From positions 79,858 to 143,857 of the forward strand of contig CAKSFQ010000003.1 of the NCBI GenBank assembly GCA_934454115.1: a DNA stretch of 64,000 bases, read 5' to 3'. A model generated the notes under the pieces. That model was not told the origin of the DNA. It saw only the letters and a list, made by a program, of their open reading frames with translations, and searched no databases. Origin of the DNA: an uncultured Clostridia bacterium (GTDB lineage: Bacteria > Bacillota > Clostridia > Monoglobales > Monoglobaceae). How positions within the stretch are numbered: position 1 is the first letter of the stretch; each line of letters starts with the position of its first letter. The translations under genes and the position numbers were made by a program. Positions 8,775 through 18,443 of the stretch are shown here, piece by piece.

Positions 8775-9527
8775 ATGATCTGTGAAGTGGTGAAAAAGCA
8801 GTGGCTGACGCAGTCCGTCTGCGACATGACGGTGCTATGCCCCAAAATGGCAAAAAATGCTGCCCCCGGTCAGTTTTTGCATATTCTGTGCGGCGGTGAC
8901 AGCTATCTGCGCCGTCCGATCAGTATTTGCGACGTAATTGGTAATCGGCTTTTGCGTTTTGTCTTTTTTGTAAAGGGAAAGGGAACAGAGGCGATATCAA
9001 TGAAAAATCCGGGAGAGTTCCTTGATATTTTAGGGCCGCTCGGGCGCGGATTTTCCGTTTCCGGCCCGGCGGAGCATCCGCCGCTGCTGATCGGCGGCGG
9101 CATCGGCGTTTTTCCGCTTTTGTATCTGGCAAAAAAGCTGGGCGGCAAGGCGAGCGCCGTACTGGGATTTCAAAATAAAGAGGCGGCGCTTTTGACGGAC
9201 GAGTTTTCCAAGGTCTGTCAGAATGTCTTTTTATCGACCGATGACGGCAGCGCCGGTTTTCACGGCTTTGTGACCGATATCCTAAAAAATATTGTGGATT
9301 CTAACCCGGTTTCAGCAATCTATACCTGCGGCCCCAAGGCAATGATGAAGCAGGTGAGCGTGATTGCCGCACAAAAGGGGATCCCCGTCCAGGTCTCATT
9401 GGAGGAGCGGATGGGCTGCGGCGTCGGCGCATGTATGACATGTACCTGCGGCATTGCCGGCGGCCGCAAGCGCGTCTGCAAGGACGGCCCGGTCTTTGAC
9501 GGAACGGAGGTGGATTGGGATGACTAA
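8775..9527 (+). CDS. pyrK: Dihydroorotate dehydrogenase electron transfer subunit
   Basis: 250 residues: an FAD-binding ferredoxin-reductase-like domain (RRPISICDV), an NAD-binding domain (IGGGIGVFPL) and a C-terminal [2Fe-2S] site with ligands C215, C220, C223 and C235. PyrK passes electrons from the type 1B PyrD to NAD+. It begins one base after the pyrF stop, behind AGGAGG, and its 3' end overlaps pyrD by 8 bases, so the two subunits are translationally coupled. Confidence 0.96.
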   Translation: MICEVVKKQWLTQSVCDMTVLCPKMAKNAAPGQFLHILCGGDSYLRRPISICDVIGNRLLRFVFFVKGKGTEAISMKNPGEFLDILGPLGRGFSVSGPAEHPPLLIGGGIGVFPLLYLAKKLGGKASAVLGFQNKEAALLTDEFSKVCQNVFLSTDDGSAGFHGFVTDILKNIVDSNPVSAIYTCGPKAMMKQVSVIAAQKGIPVQVSLEERMGCGVGACMTCTCGIAGGRKRVCKDGPVFDGTEVDWDD

Positions 9528-10431
9528 TATGGCGGTAACCATCGCAGGCGTTACCTGGAAGAACCCGGTCACCACCGGTTCGGGGACGTTTGGATTCGGC
9601 AGGGAATACAGCGAGTATTTCGATCTGTCGGAGCTCGGCGCGGTCTGCTTAAAGGCGCTTTCCGCCGTACCGCGGCAGGGGAATCCCTCTCCGCGGATCG
9701 CTGAGGTGGAAAAGGGCGTTTTAAACAGTGTCGGTTTGCAAAACCCCGGCGCGGCGGCGTTTTTGGAAAAGGAGCTTCCGTGGCTCAGAACGTTTGATAC
9801 CAAGCTGATTGCAAATCTTTGCGGCTCCACCGTTGAAGATTATGTTGCGGTCGCAGAAGTTTTAGGGGATCGCGCGGATATGTTTGAACTCAACATCTCC
9901 TGCCCCAACGTCAAAGAGGGCGGCATGGCGTTTGGCACAGATCCTAAGATGATTGAGCATATCACGCAAAAGGTCAAGGCGGTGTCCAAGGTTCCGCTGA
10001 TTGTCAAGCTCTCGCCCAATGTGACGGATATTGCGGAGATGGCTCGGGCGGCCGAGGCCGGCGGCGCGGACGCGATTTCGCTGATTAACACACTGCTTGG
10101 CATGAAGATCGACGTGCATACCAGAAGGCCGATTCTTGCAAGAAACATGGGCGGTTTGTCCGGTCCTGCTATCAAGCCGATTGCGCTGCGGATGGTGTAT
10201 CAGACGCGCCTTGCGACCAAGCTTCCGATCATCGGCATGGGCGGCATTACTACCGGTGAGGACGCGGTGGAATTTATGCTTGCCGGCGCCAATGCGGTCG
10301 CGGTCGGTACGGCCGGCATGGTTGATCCGTATGCCTGGATTCGGGTACGCAACGGAATTTTGGAATATCTGGAGAAAAATAATGTTGCCGATGTCAATGA
10401 AATTGTCGGCGCGGTCAAAATAAACGGTTAG
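9520..10431 (+). CDS. pyrD: Dihydroorotate dehydrogenase, catalytic subunit (class 1B)
   Basis: The start is ATG 9520, overlapping the end of pyrK, which gives MTNMAVTIAGV and 303 residues. The longer open frame lies inside pyrK. FMN-barrel motifs GLQNPG, NISCPNVKEGG with the catalytic cysteine of class 1 enzymes, and GMGGI near the C-terminus are present. It oxidises dihydroorotate to orotate and with PyrK forms the NAD+-linked 1B enzyme, which suits an anaerobe without a quinone-linked version. Confidence 0.96.
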   Translation: MTNMAVTIAGVTWKNPVTTGSGTFGFGREYSEYFDLSELGAVCLKALSAVPRQGNPSPRIAEVEKGVLNSVGLQNPGAAAFLEKELPWLRTFDTKLIANLCGSTVEDYVAVAEVLGDRADMFELNISCPNVKEGGMAFGTDPKMIEHITQKVKAVSKVPLIVKLSPNVTDIAEMARAAEAGGADAISLINTLLGMKIDVHTRRPILARNMGGLSGPAIKPIALRMVYQTRLATKLPIIGMGGITTGEDAVEFMLAGANAVAVGTAGMVDPYAWIRVRNGILEYLEKNNVADVNEIVGAVKING

Positions 10432-10468
10432 GCGCACGGGAGCCCAACCGAAGGAAAGGATGCGTAAA

Positions 10469-11047
10469 ATGATGACAAACCAAGAAATTATTGCGATGCT
10501 GAAGGAAGCCGGCGTATTGCTGGAGGGACATTTTTTGCTGACCTCCGGGCGGCACAGTGATAAATATATGCAGTGTGCAAAGATTTTTCAGGATGCAAAA
10601 TACAGCGTTCCGCTGTGTGCAGAGCTGGTCGCACAGTACCGGGACGAGAATGTCGAACTGGTTATCGGTCCGGCTATCGGCGCGATTTCCATGTCCTATG
10701 AGGTGGGCAAGCAGCTTGGCGTGCGCAACATTTTTGCGGAGCGCGAAAACGGCGTCATGACGCTGCGCCGCGGTTTTACAATTGAAAAGGGAGAACGTGT
10801 GCTGATTGTGGAGGATGTTGTGACGACCGGCGGCAGCGTGCGCGAGGTCATGGATTTGGTTTGCGCCTGCGGTGGCGAAATTGTTGGGGTCGGTTCAATT
10901 GTAGATCGCACCGGTGGCGCAATTGATTTCGGCGTACCGTACCGCAGTGCGTTTTCGATGGATATTACCTCCTATGAACCGGAAAACTGCCCAATCTGCA
11001 AGACCGGCATGCCGCTTATAAAGCCCGGAAGCCGCACAGTAAAATAA
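10469..11047 (+). CDS. pyrE: Orotate phosphoribosyltransferase
   Basis: About 192 residues. The PRPP loop is VLIVEDVVTTGGSVRE (about 110-125), and FLLTSGRHSDKY near residue 24 is the orotate/PRPP-binding start. It joins orotate to PRPP, forming OMP. An in-frame ATG at 10460 lies within the AAGGAAAGG ribosome site, so ATG 10469 or 10472 is more likely. The C-terminus carries a CPICKTGMP segment with two cysteines, seen in a subset of long clostridial PyrE proteins. Confidence 0.95.
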   Translation: MMTNQEIIAMLKEAGVLLEGHFLLTSGRHSDKYMQCAKIFQDAKYSVPLCAELVAQYRDENVELVIGPAIGAISMSYEVGKQLGVRNIFAERENGVMTLRRGFTIEKGERVLIVEDVVTTGGSVREVMDLVCACGGEIVGVGSIVDRTGGAIDFGVPYRSAFSMDITSYEPENCPICKTGMPLIKPGSRTVK

Positions 11048-11048
11048 C

Positions 11049-11762
11049 ATGGCAGAGGACGCATCAAAAAAGAGAGAAAAAATCGACCATAGCGGTCACA
11101 GAAAGCGGCTCGATGAGAAGAATCGGATTGTTGGGGCGGAACAAATGCCGGAGCACGAAGTGCTAGAGCGCATTTTGTTTACCGTGATTCCGAGGGGAAA
11201 CACCAACTTTATGGCGCATGAACTTTTGAAGATGTGCGGGTCGCTCTACGGTGTCTTGACGGCTTCGCCACAGGAACTGACCAGGGTCGATGGTGTCGGC
11301 AGCCGTGCTGCGGAGTTTTTGCATGATTTGCTTCCGCTGCTTGGCATTGTGGAACGCTGCAGAATGGATGAAGAGGGCAGAAACAAGCCTTGCCTTGACA
11401 CGGTTGAGAAGATGGGAGAATATGCAAAGTCCATTTTTTACGGAAAACTCACCGAGGCTTGTTATATGGTCAGCCTGAATGCAAGCAAGAGGGTGTACCG
11501 TCTGGATCGGATCGCACAGGGAAGCCTGGACGAGGTGCCGATTTACACACGTGAGGTCATCAAGCTCGCGTTATATATTGAGGCGGATTCGGTGTTTCTG
11601 GTTCATAATCACCCGGCCGGATACCTGGTCCCTTCCCAAAGCGATATTGCGATGACGCAGGAAATCGGAAGAGGCCTTATGACGCTCGGTATTGAGCTGA
11701 TCGATCATATCATTGTCGGCGGCGGTGATTATATCAGTTTAAAACAGATGGGTGTTTTTTGA
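11049..11762 (+). CDS. radC: RadC-family JAB/MPN-domain protein
   Basis: 237 residues. The C-terminal JAB/MPN metal-site motif is HNHPAGYLVPSQSD (about 181-194), preceded by PIYTREVIKLALYIEAD. The N-terminal part has a helix-hairpin-helix-like DGVGSRAAEF segment. The family was named for a DNA-repair mutant, but its biochemical role is unsettled. It starts 2 bases after the pyrE stop without a visible ribosome site, so it is probably coupled to the pyr operon. A strong terminator-like hairpin follows. Confidence 0.9.
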   Translation: MAEDASKKREKIDHSGHRKRLDEKNRIVGAEQMPEHEVLERILFTVIPRGNTNFMAHELLKMCGSLYGVLTASPQELTRVDGVGSRAAEFLHDLLPLLGIVERCRMDEEGRNKPCLDTVEKMGEYAKSIFYGKLTEACYMVSLNASKRVYRLDRIAQGSLDEVPIYTREVIKLALYIEADSVFLVHNHPAGYLVPSQSDIAMTQEIGRGLMTLGIELIDHIIVGGGDYISLKQMGVF

Positions 11763-11770
11763 GCAAAGGC

Positions 11771-11803
11771 GAATCCGGCGGCAAGAAAGCTGCCGCCGGA
11801 TTC
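11771..11803 (+). terminator. Hairpin after the pyr-radC operon
   Basis: Perfect 13-base-pair stem (11771-11783 with 11791-11803) around a 7-base loop. The T run follows only after about 10 bases (11815 onward). It marks the likely end of the pyr operon. Confidence 0.75.
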
Positions 11804-11902
11804 CGACACAAAGCGTTTTTTGCATTCTATGCCTTCTTTCGCTGTAAAACGGAGGCTTTAGCGAAGGAGAGAAAAATTTTTTAAAATTTTTTCATTTCGG
11901 TG

Positions 11903-11931
11903 TAGACAAACGGTTTTTTTTAGTATATAAT
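11903..11931 (+). promoter_or_regulatory. Promoter of uraA-upp
   Basis: TAGACA (11903-11908), 17-base spacer containing a T run, TATAAT (11926-11931). Same element sequence and spacing as the pyr promoter at 4890. Confidence 0.75.
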
Positions 11932-12063
11932 AGAGAAAATTTGGGTATTCTGTGTTTTTTGCCGGCAACGGCAAAAAAATTTTGCCCAAAATCAGGCGAA
12001 GCTTTGTTTTTTTGTAAAATCAGGCAAAGCTTTGACAAAAGAAAACAAAAGGGGGAATCGGTT
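11932..12063 (+). promoter_or_regulatory. uraA leader with mutually exclusive hairpins and a direct repeat
   Basis: The leader holds a perfect 10-bp hairpin, TTTTTTGCCG (11955-11964) with CGGCAAAAAA (11969-11978) around a GCAA loop. It overlaps a second perfect hairpin, GGCAAAA (11970-11976) with TTTTGCC (11980-11986), so only one can form at a time. Next come two 19-base direct repeats (11988-12006 and 12016-12034) that differ at one base. This looks like a regulatory leader. I recognise no known riboswitch or PyrR site. Confidence 0.55.
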
Positions 12064-13386
12064 TTGAAGAAACTGACGGGAAAGGATTATGTGTTAGGTT
12101 TGCAGCATATGTTTGCAATGTTTGGAGCAACGGTTTTGGTGCCGCTGCTGACCGGACTTAGTGTTTCGACAACCTTGTTAATGGCAGGGCTTGGAACGCT
12201 GCTGTTCCATTTGATTACAGGCGGAAAGGTGCCGGCGTTCCTTGGTTCGTCATTTGCGTTTTTGGGAGGGTATGCAGCCATTGCTCCGCTGATTGACGGC
12301 GCACCTAATATGGCGATGCTGCCGTATGCATCTCTTGGTGTTGTCTTTGCCGGTTTTTTATACTTAGTACTTGCACTCTTATTTAAACTTTGTGATGTAA
12401 AAAATGTTATGAAATTCTTCCCGCCGGTTGTGACCGGACCGATTATTATTGCGATCGGCTTGATTCTGGCGCCCTCTGCAATTTCCAACTGTCAGAGCAA
12501 CTGGCCGATTGCCATCATTGCCTTTGCGACCATCGTGGTGTGCAATGTATGGGGTAAGGGAATGATTAAGATCGTCCCGATTCTGATCGGGATTATGGTA
12601 TCGGTGCTGGTATCAATCGTCATGCAACTCTGCGGCGTTGAGGTATTTGACCCGGTAAAGCTGCAGGAACTCTCCGACGCAGCTTGGTTTGGACTTCCCA
12701 TTGATTTTGAGCGGTCTGTCTTTATGGTACGTGACGGCGCAAAGGCAGTTACGGCAATCATAGCGATTGTGCCGATTGCACTCGCTGCCATGATGGAGCA
12801 TATCGGTGATATTTCGGCCATCAGCTCTACGGTTGGTAAAAACTTTATTGCAAACCCCGGTCTGCACCGTACTCTGACCGGTGACGGTCTGGCTACGTCC
12901 TTTTCGGCAATCTTCGGCGGTCCGGCGAACACGACCTACGGCGAAAACACCGGTGTGTTGGCGCTGACGAAGGTTTACGACCCCCGTGTCATTCGTATTG
13001 CGGCATATTTTGCGATTGTTTTGTCCTTCTCGCCAAAGGTAGCTGCATGCATCAGCTTGATTCCGACGGCGGTTATCGGCGGTGTATCGTTGATTCTCTA
13101 TGGTATGATTTCTGCCATCGGTACCAGAAACCTGGTAGAAAATCAGGTGGATCTGTCCAAGAGCCGTAACATCATTATCGCGGCAACCATCCTGGTGTCT
13201 GCGCTTGGTTTTAACAATATCGGCGGTATTTCGTTTGAAGTATTCGGAACCACCATTACGCTGACCGGCCTTGCGATTGCGGCAATCCTGGGTATCGTGC
13301 TGAATGCGGCTATGCCCGGTAAGGATTTTGAGTTTGTGGCTGATGAGGAAAAGGCATCCGAAAAGGGTGTGGATTTTAAACTCTAA
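12064..13386 (+). CDS. uraA: Uracil permease (nucleobase:cation symporter-2 family)
   Basis: About 440 residues from TTG 12064, which sits behind AAGGGGGAAT; the open frame back to 11941 covers only the leader. It is an integral membrane protein with about 14 hydrophobic segments and family motifs GLQHMFAMFGATVLVP near the N-terminus, GDGLATSFSAIFGG and NTTYGENTG in the middle. It imports uracil by cation symport. The next gene is upp, so imported uracil is trapped as UMP. It could be called pyrP in Bacillus nomenclature. Confidence 0.94.
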   Translation: MKKLTGKDYVLGLQHMFAMFGATVLVPLLTGLSVSTTLLMAGLGTLLFHLITGGKVPAFLGSSFAFLGGYAAIAPLIDGAPNMAMLPYASLGVVFAGFLYLVLALLFKLCDVKNVMKFFPPVVTGPIIIAIGLILAPSAISNCQSNWPIAIIAFATIVVCNVWGKGMIKIVPILIGIMVSVLVSIVMQLCGVEVFDPVKLQELSDAAWFGLPIDFERSVFMVRDGAKAVTAIIAIVPIALAAMMEHIGDISAISSTVGKNFIANPGLHRTLTGDGLATSFSAIFGGPANTTYGENTGVLALTKVYDPRVIRIAAYFAIVLSFSPKVAACISLIPTAVIGGVSLILYGMISAIGTRNLVENQVDLSKSRNIIIAATILVSALGFNNIGGISFEVFGTTITLTGLAIAAILGIVLNAAMPGKDFEFVADEEKASEKGVDFKL

Positions 13387-13407
13387 AAAAAGAAAAGAGG
13401 AACCGTT

Positions 13408-14034
13408 ATGAGTAAACTGTTTGTTATGGATCATCCGCTGATCTCGCATAAAATTGCGATGCTGCGGGACAAGAATACCTCTGTCAGAGATTTTCGCGCC
13501 TTGGTGAACGAGATCGCGCTGCTGATGGGGTACGAAGCAACTAAAGATTTAAAGATGACAGAGGTCAAGGTAGAAACCCCGGTTGCTACTACCAAGGGAC
13601 AAGTGATCGAACGTCAGGTGGCGCTGGTGCCGATTCTGCGTGCCGGCCTTGGCATGGTAGACGCATTGATGAGCCTGATTCCTGCGGCAAAAGTGGGACA
13701 TATCGGCCTGTATCGGGATCACGAGACCTTGCAGCCGGTGGAATATTATTGCAAGCTGCCGAGCGATATTGAACAGCGTCAGGTTTTGGTGCTTGATCCG
13801 ATGCTCGCGACCGGTGGAAGTTCCAGCGCGGCAATTTCCTTTATCAAAAAACGCGGTGCCAAAAATATTCGCCTTGTATGCGTTATTGGCGCGCCGGAGG
13901 GCGTTAAAGCCGTGCAGGAGGCACATCCGGACGTGGACATCTATGTTGCGGCGCTTGACGAAAAACTGAATGAGAACGGGTATATCATTCCGGGTCTTGG
14001 CGATGCCGGCGACCGTCTGTTTGGCACCCTGTAA
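13408..14034 (+). CDS. upp: Uracil phosphoribosyltransferase
   Basis: 208 residues, the usual size. The PRPP loop is [12 protein letters not shown] (about 129-140), and the C-terminal uracil-binding segment [12 protein letters not shown] is present. It converts uracil plus PRPP to UMP. It follows uraA by 21 bases with its own AGAGGAA site, forming a salvage unit with the permease. Confidence 0.97.
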   Translation: MSKLFVMDHPLISHKIAMLRDKNTSVRDFRALVNEIALLMGYEATKDLKMTEVKVETPVATTKGQVIERQVALVPILRAGLGMVDALMSLIPAAKVGHIGLYRDHETLQPVEYYCKLPSDIEQRQVLVLDPMLATGGSSSAAISFIKKRGAKNIRLVCVIGAPEGVKAVQEAHPDVDIYVAALDEKLNENGYIIPGLGDAGDRLFGTL

Positions 14035-14144
14035 GCCATTGAGTCGGTTTTCCGTGCAGCATAGCAGGAAGGGAGCAATCCGAACCCGCCTGAAAAGATG
14101 AAACTTCGGCATCTTTCGGCTAAGAAAGGATAGTAGGTGGATTT
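14035..14144 (+). other. upp-ASRT intergenic region
   Basis: 110 bases with one clear hairpin: AAAGATG and CATCTTT around a 9-base loop. No promoter with good boxes is visible, so the ASRT gene may be read from the uraA-upp transcript. Confidence 0.4.
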
Positions 14145-14504
14145 ATGACAGGGAAAAAAGAGTGGGTTATCAGTGACGGCTTTATGAATGCGACATCAAG
14201 CGGAGCCTTTGTGAGTCATGAAGCGGTATGCGTGTTGAACCTTTCCGGACAAACCGCAAATATTAAGATTGCAATCTATTTTGAAGACAGAGATCCGATG
14301 AAGGGGTTTACCGCAATCTGTGAAAATGACAGAACGAACCACATTCGTCTTGATAAAATCGTCAATGATCAGGGCGAGAAGATTCCGCACGAAGTGCCCT
14401 ATGCCATAGTGGTTGAAAGCGATGTTCCGATTGTGGTACAACATACCAGAATGGATGTCAGTCAGGCCGATATGGCGCTTATGACGACACTTGCTTATTC
14501 GTGA
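14145..14504 (+). CDS. Anabaena sensory rhodopsin transducer (ASRT)-family protein
   Basis: 119 residues, full family length, no signal peptide or membrane segment. The landmarks match ASRT: WVISDGF near the start, SHEAVCVLNLSG (about 24-35), YFEDRDPMKGF (45-55) and the C-terminal VESDVPIVVQHTRMD followed by TTLAYS. In Anabaena the homologue is a soluble tetramer that interacts with a sensory rhodopsin, but most homologues occur without a rhodopsin and have been proposed to be small-molecule-binding proteins. No rhodopsin gene is in this window. It lies 110 bases after upp with ribosome site AAAGGA; a ligand cannot be inferred. Confidence 0.82.
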   Translation: MTGKKEWVISDGFMNATSSGAFVSHEAVCVLNLSGQTANIKIAIYFEDRDPMKGFTAICENDRTNHIRLDKIVNDQGEKIPHEVPYAIVVESDVPIVVQHTRMDVSQADMALMTTLAYS

Positions 14505-14525
14505 TGCAGAATGAAAAAAATGTAG

Positions 14526-14555
14526 AACGGAGCTCGGTTTTAACCGGGCTCCGTT
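14526..14555 (+). terminator. Terminator-like hairpin after the ASRT gene
   Basis: 14-bp stem with one G-T pair, AACGGAGCTCGGTT with AACCGGGCTCCGTT, and a 2-base loop. Only a short T stretch follows. It ends the uraA-upp-ASRT segment. Confidence 0.8.
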
Positions 14556-14658
14556 TGATATGAAAGCGAAAAGATGTACCTTTATTTTTTGGAATCATGT
14601 ACAACCGTTTCCAAACAAAACTATCAAGAAAAAATATTGAAAAAAAGCGAAAAAGTCC

Positions 14659-14688
14659 TTGACAACAGGGCATAGTATGTGGTATAAT
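14659..14688 (+). promoter_or_regulatory. Promoter of tRNA-Pro
   Basis: Consensus TTGACA (14659-14664) and TATAAT (14683-14688) with an 18-base spacer; the mature tRNA starts 13 bases after the -10 box. Confidence 0.85.
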
Positions 14689-14700
14689 CATGAACGTTGT

Positions 14701-14777
14701 CGAGGTGTGGCTCAGTTTGGTAGAGTACTTCGTTCGGGACGAAGGGGTCGCAGGTTCAAATCCTGTCACCTCGACCA
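14701..14777 (+). tRNA. tRNA-Pro (anticodon CGG)
   Basis: 77 bases forming a full cloverleaf. Acceptor stem is CGAGGTG with CACCTCG, discriminator A, encoded CCA at 14775-14777. The anticodon stem CTTCG/CGAAG carries loop TTCGGGA, giving anticodon CGG with G37, typical of tRNA-Pro. The T arm is GCAGG-TTCAAAT-CCTGT. C1 is also typical of bacterial tRNA-Pro. Confidence 0.96.
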
Positions 14778-14786
14778 AAGTTGCTA

Positions 14787-14815
14787 AAACCGCCGTTTTT
14801 ACGGCGGTTTTTTTT
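14787..14815 (+). terminator. Terminator of tRNA-Pro
   Basis: Perfect stem AAACCGCCGT / ACGGCGGTTT, TTTT loop and a run of T to 14815: a canonical intrinsic terminator 10 bases after the CCA. Confidence 0.93.
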
Positions 14816-14854
14816 CTTTCCCGAAAAATCCCCGAATTTTTATATATTTTCTTT

Positions 14855-15209
14855 TTATTCCCCCCATAGTCTCCACATCATTGTAATGGTTCTAAGATCC
14901 TTATCGTTAAGATTCAGCCCATCGCCGTCCCTTTTAAGATGCCGGTATCCCATTGCCCATTTAACCGCCGCACGCGCCCAGGCGGGCATGTTTTTATCCA
15001 TATAGTTGTAAATCATGGGATGCTTGAGGTCGTGCAACTCCACGGCCAAAATTTTTACCGTCTATGTTTACTTTTACATCCTCTATAAGCCCTGTTTCGC
15101 TCTTGATTTCCTTAAAATATGATCCTTTGGAACTAATGGAACCAAATCCTCTATATACATAGGTTCCGTTTTCTTTGGCGGCTTCTTTCTTCCAAAAGCA
15201 TTTCAACAC
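14855..15209 (-). pseudogene. Small gene split by a frameshift
   Basis: Two overlapping minus-strand frames make one protein if a single A is removed from the A5 run in GGTAAAAATTTT (about 15050-15060). The upstream part (from GTG 15209) then reads on as GKILAVELHDLKHP and ends at 14855, about 118 residues in all. The C-terminal 50 residues (NMPAWARAAVKWAMG, then DGDGLNLNDKDLRT) resemble short WA-rich domains I associate with clostridial wall- and phage-associated proteins; that link is weak. It is either a recently broken gene or a base-call error. It lies beside a tRNA gene, a usual site for integrated DNA. Confidence 0.5.
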
Positions 15210-15317
15210 CCTATTATTACGCGGGTTTTTATACTTTTATGATACCACATTTTACTTGTTTTGGAAAGCATTTTTACAAAAAATTTGACCGCCGACTTTG
15301 TCTTTGTCAGCGGTCTG

Positions 15318-15349
15318 AGACGGACAGGTTATATTTGTCTGTCTTTTTT
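15318..15349 (+). terminator. Hairpin with T tract upstream of bofA
   Basis: AGACGGACA (15318-15326) pairs with TGTCTGTCT (15336-15344), followed by TTTTTT. A second stem-like pair, GACCGC/GCGGTC, lies just upstream (about 15288-15315). It sits 40 bases before bofA and could act as an attenuator in its leader. Confidence 0.6.
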
Positions 15350-15390
15350 CATACAATGAATTATCGGTAAAACAGAAAGGAGCATGCGCT

Positions 15391-15657
15391 ATGGTATTTG
15401 ATACCGGCTCTGTCATTTTGTGCGTTGTGGGTCTGTTTTTTCTCTATCTTTTTTGCTGGTTTTTTTTAAGACCGCTGAAATGGCTGCTAAAGCTGTTGAT
15501 AAGCTGCTTGATTGGGAGTGTAGCCATCGTTTTATTAAACCTTGTCTTTGGCGGTCTCGGATGGCATGTTCCGCTCAATCCGCTCACCGCCGTTATCAGC
15601 GGTGTAATGGGCGCACCGGGGCTTGTCATGGTTTATGTGCTCTGCGGTATTTTATGA
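15391..15657 (+). CDS. bofA: BofA-like pro-sigma-K processing inhibitor
   Basis: 88 residues, mostly hydrophobic with two or three membrane segments. The C-terminal signature NLVFGGLGWHVPLNP...GVMGAPG matches the conserved BofA pattern of a glycine-rich stretch, an N-x-x-T turn and a G-x-x-G-x-P-G turn. In Bacillus BofA sits in the outer forespore membrane and inhibits the SpoIVFB protease until late in sporulation. With sigG at 46.3 kb it points to an endospore-forming ancestry. Ribosome site AAAGGAG. Confidence 0.8.
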   Translation: MVFDTGSVILCVVGLFFLYLFCWFFLRPLKWLLKLLISCLIGSVAIVLLNLVFGGLGWHVPLNPLTAVISGVMGAPGLVMVYVLCGIL

Positions 15658-15715
15658 CCCCTTGGCTATCACAAAGAAACAATGCTGAAATTTTCCTTTT
15701 TCAGGCATGTTCCGA

Positions 15716-16120
15716 TTATTGCCTTCCGGCTACTTTTAAACGGTTCATGGCGCGGTTTAAGGCAGCCTGGGTATGGTAATACTCCCGGATGCTTTGCTTT
15801 TGCCGCAGGGCTTCTTCCGCGCGCAGCTTTGCCTCATTGGCACGGCGGATATCGATCTCGTCCGGGGATTCGGCGGTGTCCGCCATGACGGTAGCCCCAA
15901 GGGGATCTACCACGATAAAGCCGTTGCTGATTGCAGCGCGGCGCCAGGCGCCCTCGTTTTGAAAGCGCAGTTCTCCGGCGGTCAGACAGGTCACCATCGG
16001 CGCATGGCCCGCAAGGATTCCGTATTCGCCGTCAAGGCCTTGAAAAACCAGGGATTCACAGGGGCCTTCATAAAATTTTCGGTCACAGGAGATGATCTGT
16101 AAGTGAAAGGTCTTAGCCAT
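15716..16120 (-). CDS. atpC: F-type ATP synthase epsilon subunit
   Basis: 134 residues: N-terminal beta sandwich (FHLQIISCDRKFYEG, AGHAPMVTCLTAG) and a C-terminal two-helix part (RRANEAKLRAEEAL). The subunit joins gamma in the central stalk and can inhibit ATP hydrolysis. It is the last gene of the atp operon, 3 bases after atpD, with GAGAGGAGC as ribosome site. Confidence 0.95.
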   Translation of the reverse strand: MAKTFHLQIISCDRKFYEGPCESLVFQGLDGEYGILAGHAPMVTCLTAGELRFQNEGAWRRAAISNGFIVVDPLGATVMADTAESPDEIDIRRANEAKLRAEEALRQKQSIREYYHTQAALNRAMNRLKVAGRQ

Positions 16121-16123
16121 ATG

Positions 16124-18437
<2,314 letters not shown>

Positions 18438-18443
18438 TTTTTA

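Noticed and set aside
11988..12034. CRISPR-like direct repeats before uraA
   Set aside because: Only two copies of 19 bases with a 9-base gap and no cas genes.
11941..12063. N-terminal extension of the uracil permease
   Set aside because: It covers hairpins and direct repeats of the leader and has no homology; TTG 12064 has the ribosome site.
14035..14144. Signal-recognition-particle RNA or ZTP riboswitch upstream of the ASRT gene
   Set aside because: GGAAGGGAGCA recalls the SRP loop, but flanking stems do not pair and conserved riboswitch segments are missing.
14701..15349. Integrated prophage or genomic island at tRNA-Pro
   Set aside because: No integrase and no repeat of the tRNA 3' end downstream; only one broken small gene.
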